Assembly: GCF_002272835.1 (NCBI RefSeq)
Contig: NZ_MLAO01000001.1
Coordinates: 186,001-250,000, forward strand
From: Helicobacter sp. 11S03491-1
GTDB lineage: Bacteria > Campylobacterota > Campylobacteria > Campylobacterales > Helicobacteraceae
Length of the DNA stretch: 64,000 nucleotides
Direction: 5' to 3'
A program made the translations under genes and the position numbers. The notes below the pieces were generated by a model. The model was not told the DNA's origin and searched no databases. It saw only the letters and a list, made by a program, of their open reading frames with translations. Shown here piece after piece: positions 47,709-56,458 of this stretch (position 1 is the stretch's first letter; each line of letters begins with the position of its first letter).

Positions 47709-47891
47709 AATAGGCGCATAATAAAAGTTAAATCATTTTGATTTTTATGAGCAATGGTATGTTTTGAATACTTCCGTAATATTTTTTGAATGTTAAAATT
47801 ATCTCTTGTGTTTCATTCCGGTGATATAAAAATTAAGTATTTTTTAGATAAACTCACAGCATAGATAAATTCACACAGCAGGAGATAAATT

Positions 47892-48935
47892 TTGAAATTT
47901 AGTATTTTATTTGGCGGGATGAGCTGGGAGCATGAAATTAGCATTGTAAGCGCTATTTCACTCAAAAAAATACTTCAAGATAAGATTGAGTATTTTATTT
48001 TTCTTGAGAGTACTCACCACTTTTTCTTGATTGAAACTCAAAACATGAAATCCGGTTTCTTCTCCTGCGGAGAATATAAAAAATGCAGACAAATAGAAAT
48101 GAATTTAGGTGGTTTTTATCTCTCTTCATTTTTTGGAAAAAAACCTCTTCATGTAGGTATGCTTCTCAATCTTATTCATGGCGGAGATGGCGAAGATGGC
48201 ATTTTGGCTTCACTCTTGGATTTTTATAAAATATCCTTTATAGGACCTCGTATAGAAGCTTGTGTGTTGAGTTTCAATAAGCATCTCACTAAAATATATG
48301 CCAAAGAAAAAGGAGTAAAAACTCTTCCTTCTAAACTCTTAGGCAAGGATAGTTTGAGAAATATAAAAAGTGATTTTCCCATGATTGCCAAGCCAAACCG
48401 ATTAGGGAGTTCTATTGGGGTTCATGTGATTGCTTCAGAAGAAGAGCTTGATTATGGGCTTGATTGCGCCTTTGAGTTTGATAATGAAGTTTTGATTGAG
48501 CCTTTCATAAAAGGGGTGAAAGAGTATAATCTTGCCGGATGTAAAATAGGCGATAATGAATTTATTTTTTCTATGATTGAAGAGCCTGACAAAAAAGATT
48601 TATTGAATTTCGAAAACAAATACCTTGATTTTTCTCGCACTCAACAAGCCATCAAAGCTGATATTTCCGAAGAGCTTGAAGGAAAAATTCAAGAGGCTTT
48701 CAAAAAAATTTATACAAACAAATTTGAAGGGGCATTGATTCGTTGTGATTTTTTTGTCATTGAAAATGAGGTTTTTCTAAATGAAATCAATCCCATTCCC
48801 GGAAGTATGGCAAACTATCTTTTTGATAATTTTACAGATACACTTGAAAATCTTAGTCTCAACCTTCCCAAAAAAGAATCTATCAAGGTTTCTTATCAAT
48901 ATATAGAAAAAATCCAAAGAGCCAAAGGCAAATAA
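47892..48935 (+). CDS. ddl: D-alanine--D-alanine ligase
   Basis: 347-residue ATP-grasp enzyme making D-Ala-D-Ala for peptidoglycan. Motifs: FGGMSWEHEISIVSA at the N-terminus, LIHGGDGEDG, KPNRLGSSIGVHV (ATP-binding) and EINPIPGSM (Mg ligands). The start is TTG at 47892, with AGGAGAT 6 bases upstream and the family N-terminus at the right place. It overlaps the next gene by one base; ddl-hydrolase-murF is also the H. pylori order (with acyP inserted here). Confidence 0.95.
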   Translation: MKFSILFGGMSWEHEISIVSAISLKKILQDKIEYFIFLESTHHFFLIETQNMKSGFFSCGEYKKCRQIEMNLGGFYLSSFFGKKPLHVGMLLNLIHGGDGEDGILASLLDFYKISFIGPRIEACVLSFNKHLTKIYAKEKGVKTLPSKLLGKDSLRNIKSDFPMIAKPNRLGSSIGVHVIASEEELDYGLDCAFEFDNEVLIEPFIKGVKEYNLAGCKIGDNEFIFSMIEEPDKKDLLNFENKYLDFSRTQQAIKADISEELEGKIQEAFKKIYTNKFEGALIRCDFFVIENEVFLNEINPIPGSMANYLFDNFTDTLENLSLNLPKKESIKVSYQYIEKIQRAKGK

Positions 48936-49651
48936 TGGCAAAGCGATTGATTGTCTATAATGGCAATGAATTTGAAATTTCTTATACATTTTCTCATCAC
49001 CATTGCCAAAAAAATATTGTTTTTTTACATGGCTGGGGAAGCAACAAAGAAGTCATGGAGCTTGCTTTTAGAGATACTTTTAGTGATTACAATCACTTTT
49101 ATGTGGATATGCCCGGGTTTGGAAACACTCCCAATCATATTGTTATTTCTACACTTGATTATGCAGCCATTATTGACAGCTTTGCTAATTGTGTCGGTAT
49201 TTTTCCTGATATTATTGTGGGGCATAGTTTTGGAGGAAAAGTAGCGCTTCTTTGCCAATGCCATGAAATTATTCTTTTGAGTTCTGCAGGAATCCCTACC
49301 CCCAAGCCTTTGAAAATCAAAGTAAAAATCATGCTGGCTAAAATATTTAAAATCCTAAAAATCAAATCAAATGCTCTCAGAAGCGCAGATGCAAATAATC
49401 TCAATGAAGCCATGTATGCAGTATTCAAGAAGGTTGTTGATGAAGATTTTAGTGATATTTATGCAAGTTCTAATAAAAAAGCAACTATTTTTTGGGGAAA
49501 AGATGATTTGGCTACTCCCCTAAGTTCAGGGGAAAAAATCGCCAAACTCATGAGGGATAATCGATTTTTTGTTTTGGAAGGGGATCATTATTTTTTCCTC
49601 AAACAAGGTAAAATAATTGATGAAAAATATCACCATAAGGAAATAGAATGA
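48935..49651 (+). CDS. Alpha/beta-hydrolase fold protein
   Basis: 238-residue hydrolase with oxyanion-hole motif LHGWGSN (about residues 29-35) and nucleophile elbow VGHSFGGKVALL (Ser about residue 91). A C-terminal Asp in WGKDDLATP and His in GDHYFF complete a triad. No signal peptide. It overlaps ddl by one base and acyP by four, and sits before murF, so a link to cell-wall precursors is likely by context only. The substrate is unknown; homologues were once labelled hydroxy-oxo-dienoate hydrolases. Confidence 0.85.
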   Translation: MAKRLIVYNGNEFEISYTFSHHHCQKNIVFLHGWGSNKEVMELAFRDTFSDYNHFYVDMPGFGNTPNHIVISTLDYAAIIDSFANCVGIFPDIIVGHSFGGKVALLCQCHEIILLSSAGIPTPKPLKIKVKIMLAKIFKILKIKSNALRSADANNLNEAMYAVFKKVVDEDFSDIYASSNKKATIFWGKDDLATPLSSGEKIAKLMRDNRFFVLEGDHYFFLKQGKIIDEKYHHKEIE

Positions 49652-49920
49652 AAAAAACTATTCAAATTCAAGTGCGTGGAATAGTCCAACAAGTAGGGTA
49701 TCGAAATTTTTCCAAACAAAAAGCAGACGAACTTCAAATAACCGGCAGTGCTCAAAACCTGAAAGATGGAAGCGTGGAAATTTATGCTTGTGGAGAAGAA
49801 GATAAACTGGAGTGTTTCTTATCTGCCTTAAAAATAGGTCCTCAAAAAGCAAAAGTAGAAGGAATACACTTCCATGTTGTTACCCATAAACAACTAAAAA
49901 CATTTGAAATCTTACAATAA
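49648..49920 (+). CDS. acyP: Acylphosphatase
   Basis: 90-residue cytosolic enzyme that hydrolyses acyl phosphates. The family signature is intact: RGIVQQVGYRNF (phosphate-binding loop and catalytic Arg) and GSAQNLKDGSVEIYACG (catalytic Asn). It overlaps the previous gene by ATGA and precedes murF by 11 bases. Its length is standard. Confidence 0.93.
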   Translation: MKKTIQIQVRGIVQQVGYRNFSKQKADELQITGSAQNLKDGSVEIYACGEEDKLECFLSALKIGPQKAKVEGIHFHVVTHKQLKTFEILQ

Positions 49921-49931
49921 CGGGAATAACA

Positions 49932-51416
49932 ATGAATTGGACAGAAGCAATTGATATAATCTCCAGATGGCTTTTTATATTTTGTATCAGTTATTATCTG
50001 ATCACAAATTTGCAGTGGTATAACTATAGCCTTTATCGTATCTTTACAAAACACCATAAAAAAAGATGGCATACACTCCATTTTATCCTGCCTGTGTGTG
50101 TTTTTTTGATCTGTGGTTTTTATGAAAAAAATATTATTTTCTACCTTTATTTATATTTGATACAAATACCTCTTTTGACCATTTGGGCAACAAAATTAGA
50201 TAAAAGATTGGTTTTTACCAAACGTGTGATCCGATTTTTTGCGATTTGCTTTGCATTTATGAGCTTCAATGAAGTCCTTACCCTTGTTTATAAAAATTTC
50301 AATCAAAGCCTTCACTTTCTCTATCTTTTACCTCTTCCTTTTGGCTATATATTTTCAAAACTCTATGAAAGCCTTCTTATTAATCGCTATAGACAAATGG
50401 CAAAAGACAAGCTAACCCTCATGGCATCCTTAAAAATCATAGCCATTACAGGGAGTTTTGGCAAGACAAGTATCAAAAACTTCCTTTATCAGATCCTCCA
50501 AGACAAATACAATGTATATGCCACTCCAAGAAGTGTCAATACGTTAAAGGGATTGATGGAAGATATCAACAAAAATATGGATTTTGGCACTGATATTTAT
50601 ATTGCAGAAGCAGGGGCCAGACAAAAAGGAGATATTAAAGAAATTACTTCGTTACTCCAACACCATTATGCTATCATCGGAGAAATTGGAGCCCAACATA
50701 TTGAATATTTTAAAACCTTTGAAAATATCATCCAAACAAAATTTGAACTTCTGGATTCTAAAAACCTCAAAAAAGCTTTTGTTTATGAAAAAAACACAAT
50801 TCCCGAGTCTATTCCGGCAGAGAAAAAATCCATGATTGAAACCTTTCCCAATGAACTTAGAAATATCTTGGCTACGCTTGAGGGAACTTCATTTGAAATG
50901 AAAATCCAAGATGAGTGGCATTTATTCCAAACAAAAATATTAGGGACATTTAATATTACCAATATCAGTGGGGCTATTTTGGTTGCTCATGCACTCAAAA
51001 TCCCTATTGCTAATATTCAAAAATGTATTTCACGACTCCAACCCGTGCCCCATCGCCTCAATCTACTCACTGTCAATCAAAAAATTATTATTGACGATAG
51101 CTTTAATGGAAATTTAAAAGGTATGCTTGAGGCTATCAGGCTTTCAAGTCTGTATGAAAAACGTAAGATTATCATTACACCCGGACTCGTTGAAAGTGAT
51201 GAAAGCTCTAATATCACTTTAGCCAAGGCTATTGATGATGTATTTGATATTGCTGTCATCACAGGAGAATTAAATTCAAATCTTTTATCAAAACATATTC
51301 AAAACCCACAAAAAATTATTCTCAAAGATAAAACACAACTGGAGAATATCTTAAAAGCAAGCACGCATGAAGGGGATTTGATACTTTTTGCCAATGATGC
51401 CCCAAGTTATATTTAG
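49932..51416 (+). CDS. murF: UDP-MurNAc-tripeptide--D-Ala-D-Ala ligase MurF, membrane-anchored form
   Basis: 494-residue Mur ligase adding D-Ala-D-Ala to UDP-MurNAc-tripeptide. The ATP site is GSFGKTSIKN (about residues 176-185); the YIAEAGARQKGDI and NITNISGAILVAHAL segments and the C-terminal RLQPVPHRL domain fit MurF. Residues 1-160 are mostly hydrophobic with about four to five predicted helices instead of the usual soluble UDP-binding domain, a variant seen in other Campylobacterota. It lies in the ddl operon that makes its substrate. Confidence 0.93.
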   Translation: MNWTEAIDIISRWLFIFCISYYLITNLQWYNYSLYRIFTKHHKKRWHTLHFILPVCVFLICGFYEKNIIFYLYLYLIQIPLLTIWATKLDKRLVFTKRVIRFFAICFAFMSFNEVLTLVYKNFNQSLHFLYLLPLPFGYIFSKLYESLLINRYRQMAKDKLTLMASLKIIAITGSFGKTSIKNFLYQILQDKYNVYATPRSVNTLKGLMEDINKNMDFGTDIYIAEAGARQKGDIKEITSLLQHHYAIIGEIGAQHIEYFKTFENIIQTKFELLDSKNLKKAFVYEKNTIPESIPAEKKSMIETFPNELRNILATLEGTSFEMKIQDEWHLFQTKILGTFNITNISGAILVAHALKIPIANIQKCISRLQPVPHRLNLLTVNQKIIIDDSFNGNLKGMLEAIRLSSLYEKRKIIITPGLVESDESSNITLAKAIDDVFDIAVITGELNSNLLSKHIQNPQKIILKDKTQLENILKASTHEGDLILFANDAPSYI

Positions 51417-51425
51417 GAGAAAAAT

Positions 51426-51914
51426 ATGGATACAATCTACTCTCCATGGCGAAGCCAATACTTTGGAACAAAAAACAAAAACTGCACATTTTGTGATATT
51501 AGCCAACATCCGGAACGTGATGAAGAAAATAGAGTTTTTTATCGAGATGAAATTTGTTTTGGTGTGATGAACCGCTACCCTTACATACCGGGTCATTTTA
51601 TGATTATCCCTCATTTCCATACAGATAGCCCTGAACTTTTACCTCAAGAAGAATGGCTACATATCCATAAGCTTTCCCAAAAATCTATCCCACTTTTGTA
51701 TGAATATGGAGCTAGCGGGATCAATATAGGTATGAATATCAAACAAGCCGGTGGAGCAGGCATACCCGAACATATCCATTTACACATCTTACCTCGATAT
51801 ATTGGGGATACAAACTTTTTTACCACAGTTGCCCAAGCAAGAACTTATGGGGTAGATTTTGATTGTGTCTATCGCAAAATCAAAGAATTAGCAAAAAAAC
51901 ATTTCAAGATATAG
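51426..51914 (+). CDS. HIT-family nucleotide hydrolase
   Basis: 162-residue protein with the histidine triad EHIHLHILPRY (about residues 118-128) and a zinc-binding CTFCDI near residue 21, as in HIT proteins of the AP4A phosphorylase/Fhit branch. It probably hydrolyses nucleoside polyphosphates or phosphoramidates. Starts 9 bases after murF with AGGAGAAAAAT, so in the same operon. Confidence 0.92.
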   Translation: MDTIYSPWRSQYFGTKNKNCTFCDISQHPERDEENRVFYRDEICFGVMNRYPYIPGHFMIIPHFHTDSPELLPQEEWLHIHKLSQKSIPLLYEYGASGINIGMNIKQAGGAGIPEHIHLHILPRYIGDTNFFTTVAQARTYGVDFDCVYRKIKELAKKHFKI

Positions 51915-51927
51915 ACAAGGAGCAGGT

Positions 51928-52770
51928 ATGAAAAAAATTGGTTTATTTTGTATTTTTTGTATTTTTATTTCAAGTGTTTATGCAAATAAATATGACTACC
52001 TTCTTTTTAGCAATAATTACACGCAAGTAAGGAAGGGGATTGATCTGGGCGCTGATGTGAATGGACGGCTTCGAGGCAGCACTCCTTTATATGATGCTGC
52101 ACGCAAAAATAATGTAGATATTTTGTATCTTCTTATCAATAGAGGAGCCAAAGTCAATGCCCTCAGCCATGGAGAAACAGCCCTGCACAAAATAGTCCAA
52201 TTTGGAAATTTAAAATTCGCACAAATTCTTCTGAAAGAAGGGGCAGATCCTAATATCAAAGATAGTATTCGAGGGGATACACCCTTGCATTATGCAGTAG
52301 CCAAACACGATAGAAATATGATTGCACTTTTGATGAAATATGGCGCGGATATGTATATCCAAAATAACAATGGAGACACCCCTGCACGCTATATACTCTC
52401 CAAAGTCAATGTCCCTTCTATGAGGGTTAATAATGATGATATTATGCTCACTTCAAATGCTTTTAACGTTGCTCAAGGATCTGTAAATTTCAATATTGCT
52501 AATCTCACAAGGAATTTCATCACCATTACTTATGCTGCTCTTTATATCAATGGGGATCTTATTTCAGAAACCAAACTCAACAGGACATTGCCCCCCCAAG
52601 CTTCAAGCAATATAGGTAATTTACCTATTACCAAAGATGCCTATAAAAGTTTATCTCTCAAACGCTCCGGAAGTGTAAATATTAAGTATGGTTTTGCCAT
52701 AGAATACAGTATTAACGGAAGTGGTAAAAGTATGTATAAAACAACTAGAGTGGATATGCAAATGTGGTAA
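51928..52770 (+). CDS. Exported ankyrin-repeat protein
   Basis: 280 residues. A signal peptide (MKKIGLFCIFCIFISSVYA, cut near residue 19) is followed by about four ankyrin repeats (residues 40-155; RGSTPLYDAARKNNVDILYLL, HGETALHKIVQFGNLKFAQILL, GDTPLHYAVAKHDRNMIALLM). The C-terminal 110 residues form an unrelated, strand-rich domain (NVAQGSVNFNIANLTRNFITITYAALYINGD). Probably periplasmic and protein-binding. ATG after AAGGAGCAGGT, 13 bases after the HIT gene. The partner is unknown. Confidence 0.85.
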   Translation: MKKIGLFCIFCIFISSVYANKYDYLLFSNNYTQVRKGIDLGADVNGRLRGSTPLYDAARKNNVDILYLLINRGAKVNALSHGETALHKIVQFGNLKFAQILLKEGADPNIKDSIRGDTPLHYAVAKHDRNMIALLMKYGADMYIQNNNGDTPARYILSKVNVPSMRVNNDDIMLTSNAFNVAQGSVNFNIANLTRNFITITYAALYINGDLISETKLNRTLPPQASSNIGNLPITKDAYKSLSLKRSGSVNIKYGFAIEYSINGSGKSMYKTTRVDMQMW

Positions 52771-52870
52771 TTCCAAAATAATTTTTATAGACTTGCTCTA
52801 AAAATATGGATTTATATTAACACATTTATATTATAATAATAAATATTATATTTAAAAACGGAGAATTGAA

Positions 52871-53440
52871 ATGAAAAAAATTTTATTAGGACTTACTTTT
52901 ATAAGCATATTCGGTTATTCCCTCTCTGCCCTTACTCTTGATAGCGCAAGCACTAAAATATATTTTGTTGGCTATAAATTGAACAACAAAACAAAAGTTC
53001 CCGGTGTTATCCAAGATGCTAAGTTTAGTTTCGCGACTACAAATGGGAGTATTGCTCAAATCATGGACAAAGCAAAAGCAGATGCAAGTTTTACCAATAA
53101 AAGCACCAAAGACAAGATGAGGGATAATAACATCAAAAGAACTTTTGAAGCCAAACTAAAAGATCCAAAAATCCATGCAGAGGTTACAAAAATTACCGGT
53201 GATGACAGCGCCGGAACTATCAATGCAAAAATTACTTTCAATGGCGTTACTAAAGAAGTGCCTTTAAAATATACACTCGCTGATGGAAAATTTAAAGCAA
53301 GCGGCACTATTGACATGTCTAAAGACTTCGATCTCAATAACTCTTATATCGCACTCTCTACAGATAAACAAATTGCTGCTCTTCATGGTAAGAAAACTTG
53401 GACAGAAGTCGAAGTTGGTATAGAAGCAGATATTAAATAG
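52871..53440 (+). CDS. YceI-family periplasmic lipid-binding protein
   Basis: 189 residues with a signal peptide (MKKILLGLTFISIFGYSLSA) and a YceI lipocalin-like barrel that binds polyisoprenoids or other long-chain lipids: VPGVIQDAKFSF, FNGVTKEVPLKYTLADGKFKASGTIDMSKDFDL. ATG after ACGGAGAATTGAA. Preceded by 100 AT-rich bases, so it probably has its own promoter. H. pylori has homologues of the same length. Confidence 0.9.
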   Translation: MKKILLGLTFISIFGYSLSALTLDSASTKIYFVGYKLNNKTKVPGVIQDAKFSFATTNGSIAQIMDKAKADASFTNKSTKDKMRDNNIKRTFEAKLKDPKIHAEVTKITGDDSAGTINAKITFNGVTKEVPLKYTLADGKFKASGTIDMSKDFDLNNSYIALSTDKQIAALHGKKTWTEVEVGIEADIK

Positions 53441-53459
53441 AAATAAATAATTGATTTTC

Positions 53460-53486
53460 TTGAAAGTCTATTCAATAGACTTTCAA
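53460..53486. repeat. Perfect 13-bp inverted repeat after the yceI-like gene
   Basis: TTGAAAGTCTATT and AATAGACTTTCAA separated by one base, 20 bases after the stop. Probably the transcript-end hairpin, though no T-run follows. Confidence 0.6.
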
Positions 53487-53490
53487 AATA

Positions 53491-53617
53491 AATGGTCTTA
53501 TCACTCTAAAAGATCCTGGAAATCCGGATTCTACAGAATTTGGCATTATCAAAAATCCCAAAAAACTCAAATTCAAGCAAGCAGAAGCTGCCATGTTACC
53601 AAAAATCTTGGATGGTA
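53491..53617 (+). pseudogene. Fragment of metQ
   Basis: 127 bases closely matching 56069-56195 inside metQ (from AATGGTCTTATCACTCTAAA to AAAATCTTGGATGGT), with scattered substitutions. It encodes the NGLITLKDP ... AAMLPKILDG piece but has no start, no signal peptide and ends in unrelated sequence. A relic of a former metQ copy upstream of metN. Confidence 0.85.
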
Positions 53618-53981
53618 TTCTTTGAAAATACCTTTCTTATTACCCTAAAACTCTAAAAATTATAAACAACGATCTCATATCCTCCCTATAGTTTATTTTA
53701 ATAACTTTATCAACTTCTTTCATAAAAAACGCCCTTCAAAAATTGACAAAAATTAACTTTTGTGGCTTCTTATAAAATATGCTCTATTTATAGAATATTT
53801 ATTGATAAATCAAAAAATCTATTTTTTAATCTAAATTTACAAATTTAAAAATAAATATTGAGTATATTTGTAACATTATATTATAATTTTCAAAAATATT
53901 ATTTAAATACATATCGTGTTTATAAAAAATTGAGTAGAATTCGCATTTATTCAGAGTTTTATTTCTCATAAGGAGGCATCC

Positions 53982-54989
53982 ATTATTACTCTAAAAAGCA
54001 TTACAAAAACTTATCCAAATGGATTTTGTGCTATTAAAACACTTGATTTGGAAGTCAAAGCCGGAGATATTATGGGGATCATTGGCTATTCAGGAGCGGG
54101 GAAATCCACGCTTATTCGCATTATCAATCGTCTAGAAGAGCCAAGTAGCGGAGAAATCATTATAGATAAAACCAATATTTTGTCTCTCAAGCCAAAAGAA
54201 TTACAAAAAACACGTCAAAAAATAGGGATGATTTTTCAGCATTTCAACCTTTTGAGTTCTCGTGATGTATTTGGAAATATTGCCTTCGCACTTGAAATAG
54301 CCCATTGGGAAAAGCAAAAGATTTCTGCAAGGGTTGATGAACTTCTGGATCTTGTAGGGTTAAAAGAAAAAGCGCATTTTTATCCAAGTCAGTTAAGTGG
54401 GGGGCAAAAACAAAGGGTAGCCATTGCAAGGGCGTTAGCCAATCACCCTAAGATTTTACTCTGCGATGAAGCAACAAGCGCCCTGGATACCAAAACAACA
54501 AAATCAATTCTGGAGCTTTTGAGAAATATTCAAAAAAAATTCAATCTCACCATTGTGCTTATCACTCATCAAATAGAGGTTGTCAAAGAAATTTGCAATC
54601 AAATGTGTGTGATGAGCAATGGAGAGATTATTGAACGGGGTGTAGTTCATGAAGTCTTTGGAAATCCTCAGCATGAAGTTACCAAGGAGCTTATTTCTTA
54701 TCTCCCTCCCGGTGATAATGAGCACATTCTCTCCCATCTCAAAGACAAAACCCATGTATATAAAATTATCTTTACCGGAGAGAATGCCAATGAACCTCTT
54801 ATTTCAGATGTTATCAAACGCTTTGGTATTGATGCTAATATCCTTTCAGGAAATATTGAAGAGCTTGCGACCCAAAATGTAGGGCATCTTGTTATCAAAT
54901 TTGATGGGGAAGAGAATAAAATTACTGATTGTATTGCTTATCTCAAACAAAAGGGAGTAACCATTCAAAAAATAGGAGATAATCAATGA
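53982..54989 (+). CDS. metN: Methionine ABC transporter ATP-binding protein MetN, ATT start
   Basis: ATPase of the D/L-methionine importer. Walker A GYSGAGKST, Q-loop IFQHF, signature LSGGQKQR, Walker B ILLCDEATSAL and a C-terminal regulatory NIL domain (about residues 250-335) are present. The first ATG/GTG/TTG in frame is TTG 54048, which would cut off the essential first strand. An ATT at 53982 stands 5 bases after a perfect AAGGAGG (53970-53976) and gives the family N-terminus IITLKSITKTYPNGF. I choose ATT (or the next ATT, 53985). metI overlaps by four bases. Confidence 0.88.
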   Translation: MITLKSITKTYPNGFCAIKTLDLEVKAGDIMGIIGYSGAGKSTLIRIINRLEEPSSGEIIIDKTNILSLKPKELQKTRQKIGMIFQHFNLLSSRDVFGNIAFALEIAHWEKQKISARVDELLDLVGLKEKAHFYPSQLSGGQKQRVAIARALANHPKILLCDEATSALDTKTTKSILELLRNIQKKFNLTIVLITHQIEVVKEICNQMCVMSNGEIIERGVVHEVFGNPQHEVTKELISYLPPGDNEHILSHLKDKTHVYKIIFTGENANEPLISDVIKRFGIDANILSGNIEELATQNVGHLVIKFDGEENKITDCIAYLKQKGVTIQKIGDNQ

Positions 54990-55630
54990 TTTTTGATATG
55001 ATTTATAACTCTACGCTAGAGACCATTTATATGGTATTTTTTTCTTGTATTTTTTCAGTAATATTCGGATTGCCTTTAGGGGTTTTTTTATGTATTACAA
55101 AAAAGGACTCTATCCTCCCCATGCCCACACTCAATAAAATTTTAGGGGCGATTGTCAATACAGCGAGATCTTTCCCTTTTATTATCCTTATTATTTTATT
55201 GCTCCCTTTATCTCGACTGGTTATTGGGACAAGTATTGGGAGTACAGCAGCCATTATTCCTTTGTCTATTTCTGCTATCCCTTTTGTTGCCAGGCTTTTT
55301 GAAGGGGCTTTGGCAGAAGTCGATAAAGGTCTTATTGAGGCAACCCTTAGCATGGGGGCTAACAAATTTATTATTGTCAAAATGATGATTGCAGAAAGTC
55401 TCCCTTCCCTCAGTAATGCCATCATTATTACTACTATCTCACTCATTGGATATTCTGCGATGGCAGGAGCAGTTGGAGCAGGCGGACTGGGGGATTTGGC
55501 TATTCGGATTGGGTATCAAACTTATCGCCCTGATGTCTTGTTTTATTCTGTTATTACTATTATTGTGTTTGTGCAGATTATTCAAACAAGTGGCGATTTG
55601 ATCCTGAAAAGATTACGAAAAAATAAATAA
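54986..55630 (+). CDS. metI: Methionine ABC transporter permease MetI
   Basis: 214-residue inner-membrane permease with five helices and the EAA loop (EGALAEVDKGLIEATLSMGANKFIIVKMMIAESLPS, about residues 103-138) that docks on MetN. Its ATG overlaps the metN stop (ATGA), so translation is coupled. metQ follows 11 bases after the stop. Confidence 0.95.
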   Translation: MIFDMIYNSTLETIYMVFFSCIFSVIFGLPLGVFLCITKKDSILPMPTLNKILGAIVNTARSFPFIILIILLLPLSRLVIGTSIGSTAAIIPLSISAIPFVARLFEGALAEVDKGLIEATLSMGANKFIIVKMMIAESLPSLSNAIIITTISLIGYSAMAGAVGAGGLGDLAIRIGYQTYRPDVLFYSVITIIVFVQIIQTSGDLILKRLRKNK

Positions 55631-55641
55631 AGGAAAAAACA

Positions 55642-56421
55642 ATGAAACAAATAAAACGATACAAAATTATTCTATTGAGCGCTATTTTAAGTACTTTGGC
55701 TTTTGGCGGGGATTTAAAGGTGGGAGCTACTCCGGTGCCCGCAGCTGAAATTTTGGAATTTGCTAAACCAATCCTGGCAAAACAAGGAGTGAATCTTATT
55801 ATCCAAAGTTTTACAGATTATGTTACCCCTGATATTTCACTCAATGAGGGATCTAGTGATGCCAACCTTTATCAACACAAACCATTTTTAGAAAAGATGA
55901 ATAAAGATAGAGGTTTTAAATTAGCAGCTATCCATCCAATTTATGTCGTGCCATTAGGATTTTATTCTAAAAAAGCAAAATCAATCAATGAGCTTAAAAA
56001 TGGCGCTGTTATTGCATTGCCTAATGATCCTACCAACTATTCAAGAGCTTTGATTCTTTTAAATGACAATGGTCTTATCACTCTAAAAGATCCCAAAAAT
56101 CTGGATTCTACAGAATTTGATATTATCAAAAATCCCAAAAAACTCAAATTCAAGCAAGTAGAAGCTGCCATGTTGCCAAAAATTTTGGATGGTGTTGATG
56201 GAGCAGTTATCAATGCTAATTATGCCCTTCAAGCAGGGATGAGCATCAAGGAATCCTTTTTTCACGAAAATGATAAATCTATCTATACTAATGTTCTTGC
56301 TACGAGAGAAAATAACAAAAATAACCCGGATATTAACAAACTCACAAAAGTTCTTTTAAGCCCTGAAATGAAACAATTTATTTTACAAAAATATAAGGGT
56401 GAAATTATCCCGGCTTTTTAA
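55642..56421 (+). CDS. metQ: Methionine-binding protein MetQ, copy 1 (NlpA family)
   Basis: 259-residue substrate-binding protein: signal peptide to about residue 22 (LLSAILSTLAFGG), then KVGATPVPAAEILEFAKPIL and FTDYVTPDISLNEGSSDANLYQHKPFLE, the NlpA methionine-binding fold. Most MetQ are lipoproteins, but no lipobox Cys is present, so this one looks soluble in the periplasm. ATG after AAAGGAAAAAAC. A second copy follows after 37 bases. Confidence 0.92.
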   Translation: MKQIKRYKIILLSAILSTLAFGGDLKVGATPVPAAEILEFAKPILAKQGVNLIIQSFTDYVTPDISLNEGSSDANLYQHKPFLEKMNKDRGFKLAAIHPIYVVPLGFYSKKAKSINELKNGAVIALPNDPTNYSRALILLNDNGLITLKDPKNLDSTEFDIIKNPKKLKFKQVEAAMLPKILDGVDGAVINANYALQAGMSIKESFFHENDKSIYTNVLATRENNKNNPDINKLTKVLLSPEMKQFILQKYKGEIIPAF

Positions 56422-56458
56422 GATATGATACTTTAAAATTTAAACCTAAGGAGAAAAA

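Larger units (their letters stand above)
53441..53981. other. Region upstream of metN
   Basis: 541 bases holding the inverted repeat, the metQ fragment and then about 330 very AT-rich bases. A candidate -10 (TAGAAT, 53935-53940) lies 41 bases before the proposed metN start. No intact gene and no recognised SAM or other riboswitch. Confidence 0.5.
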
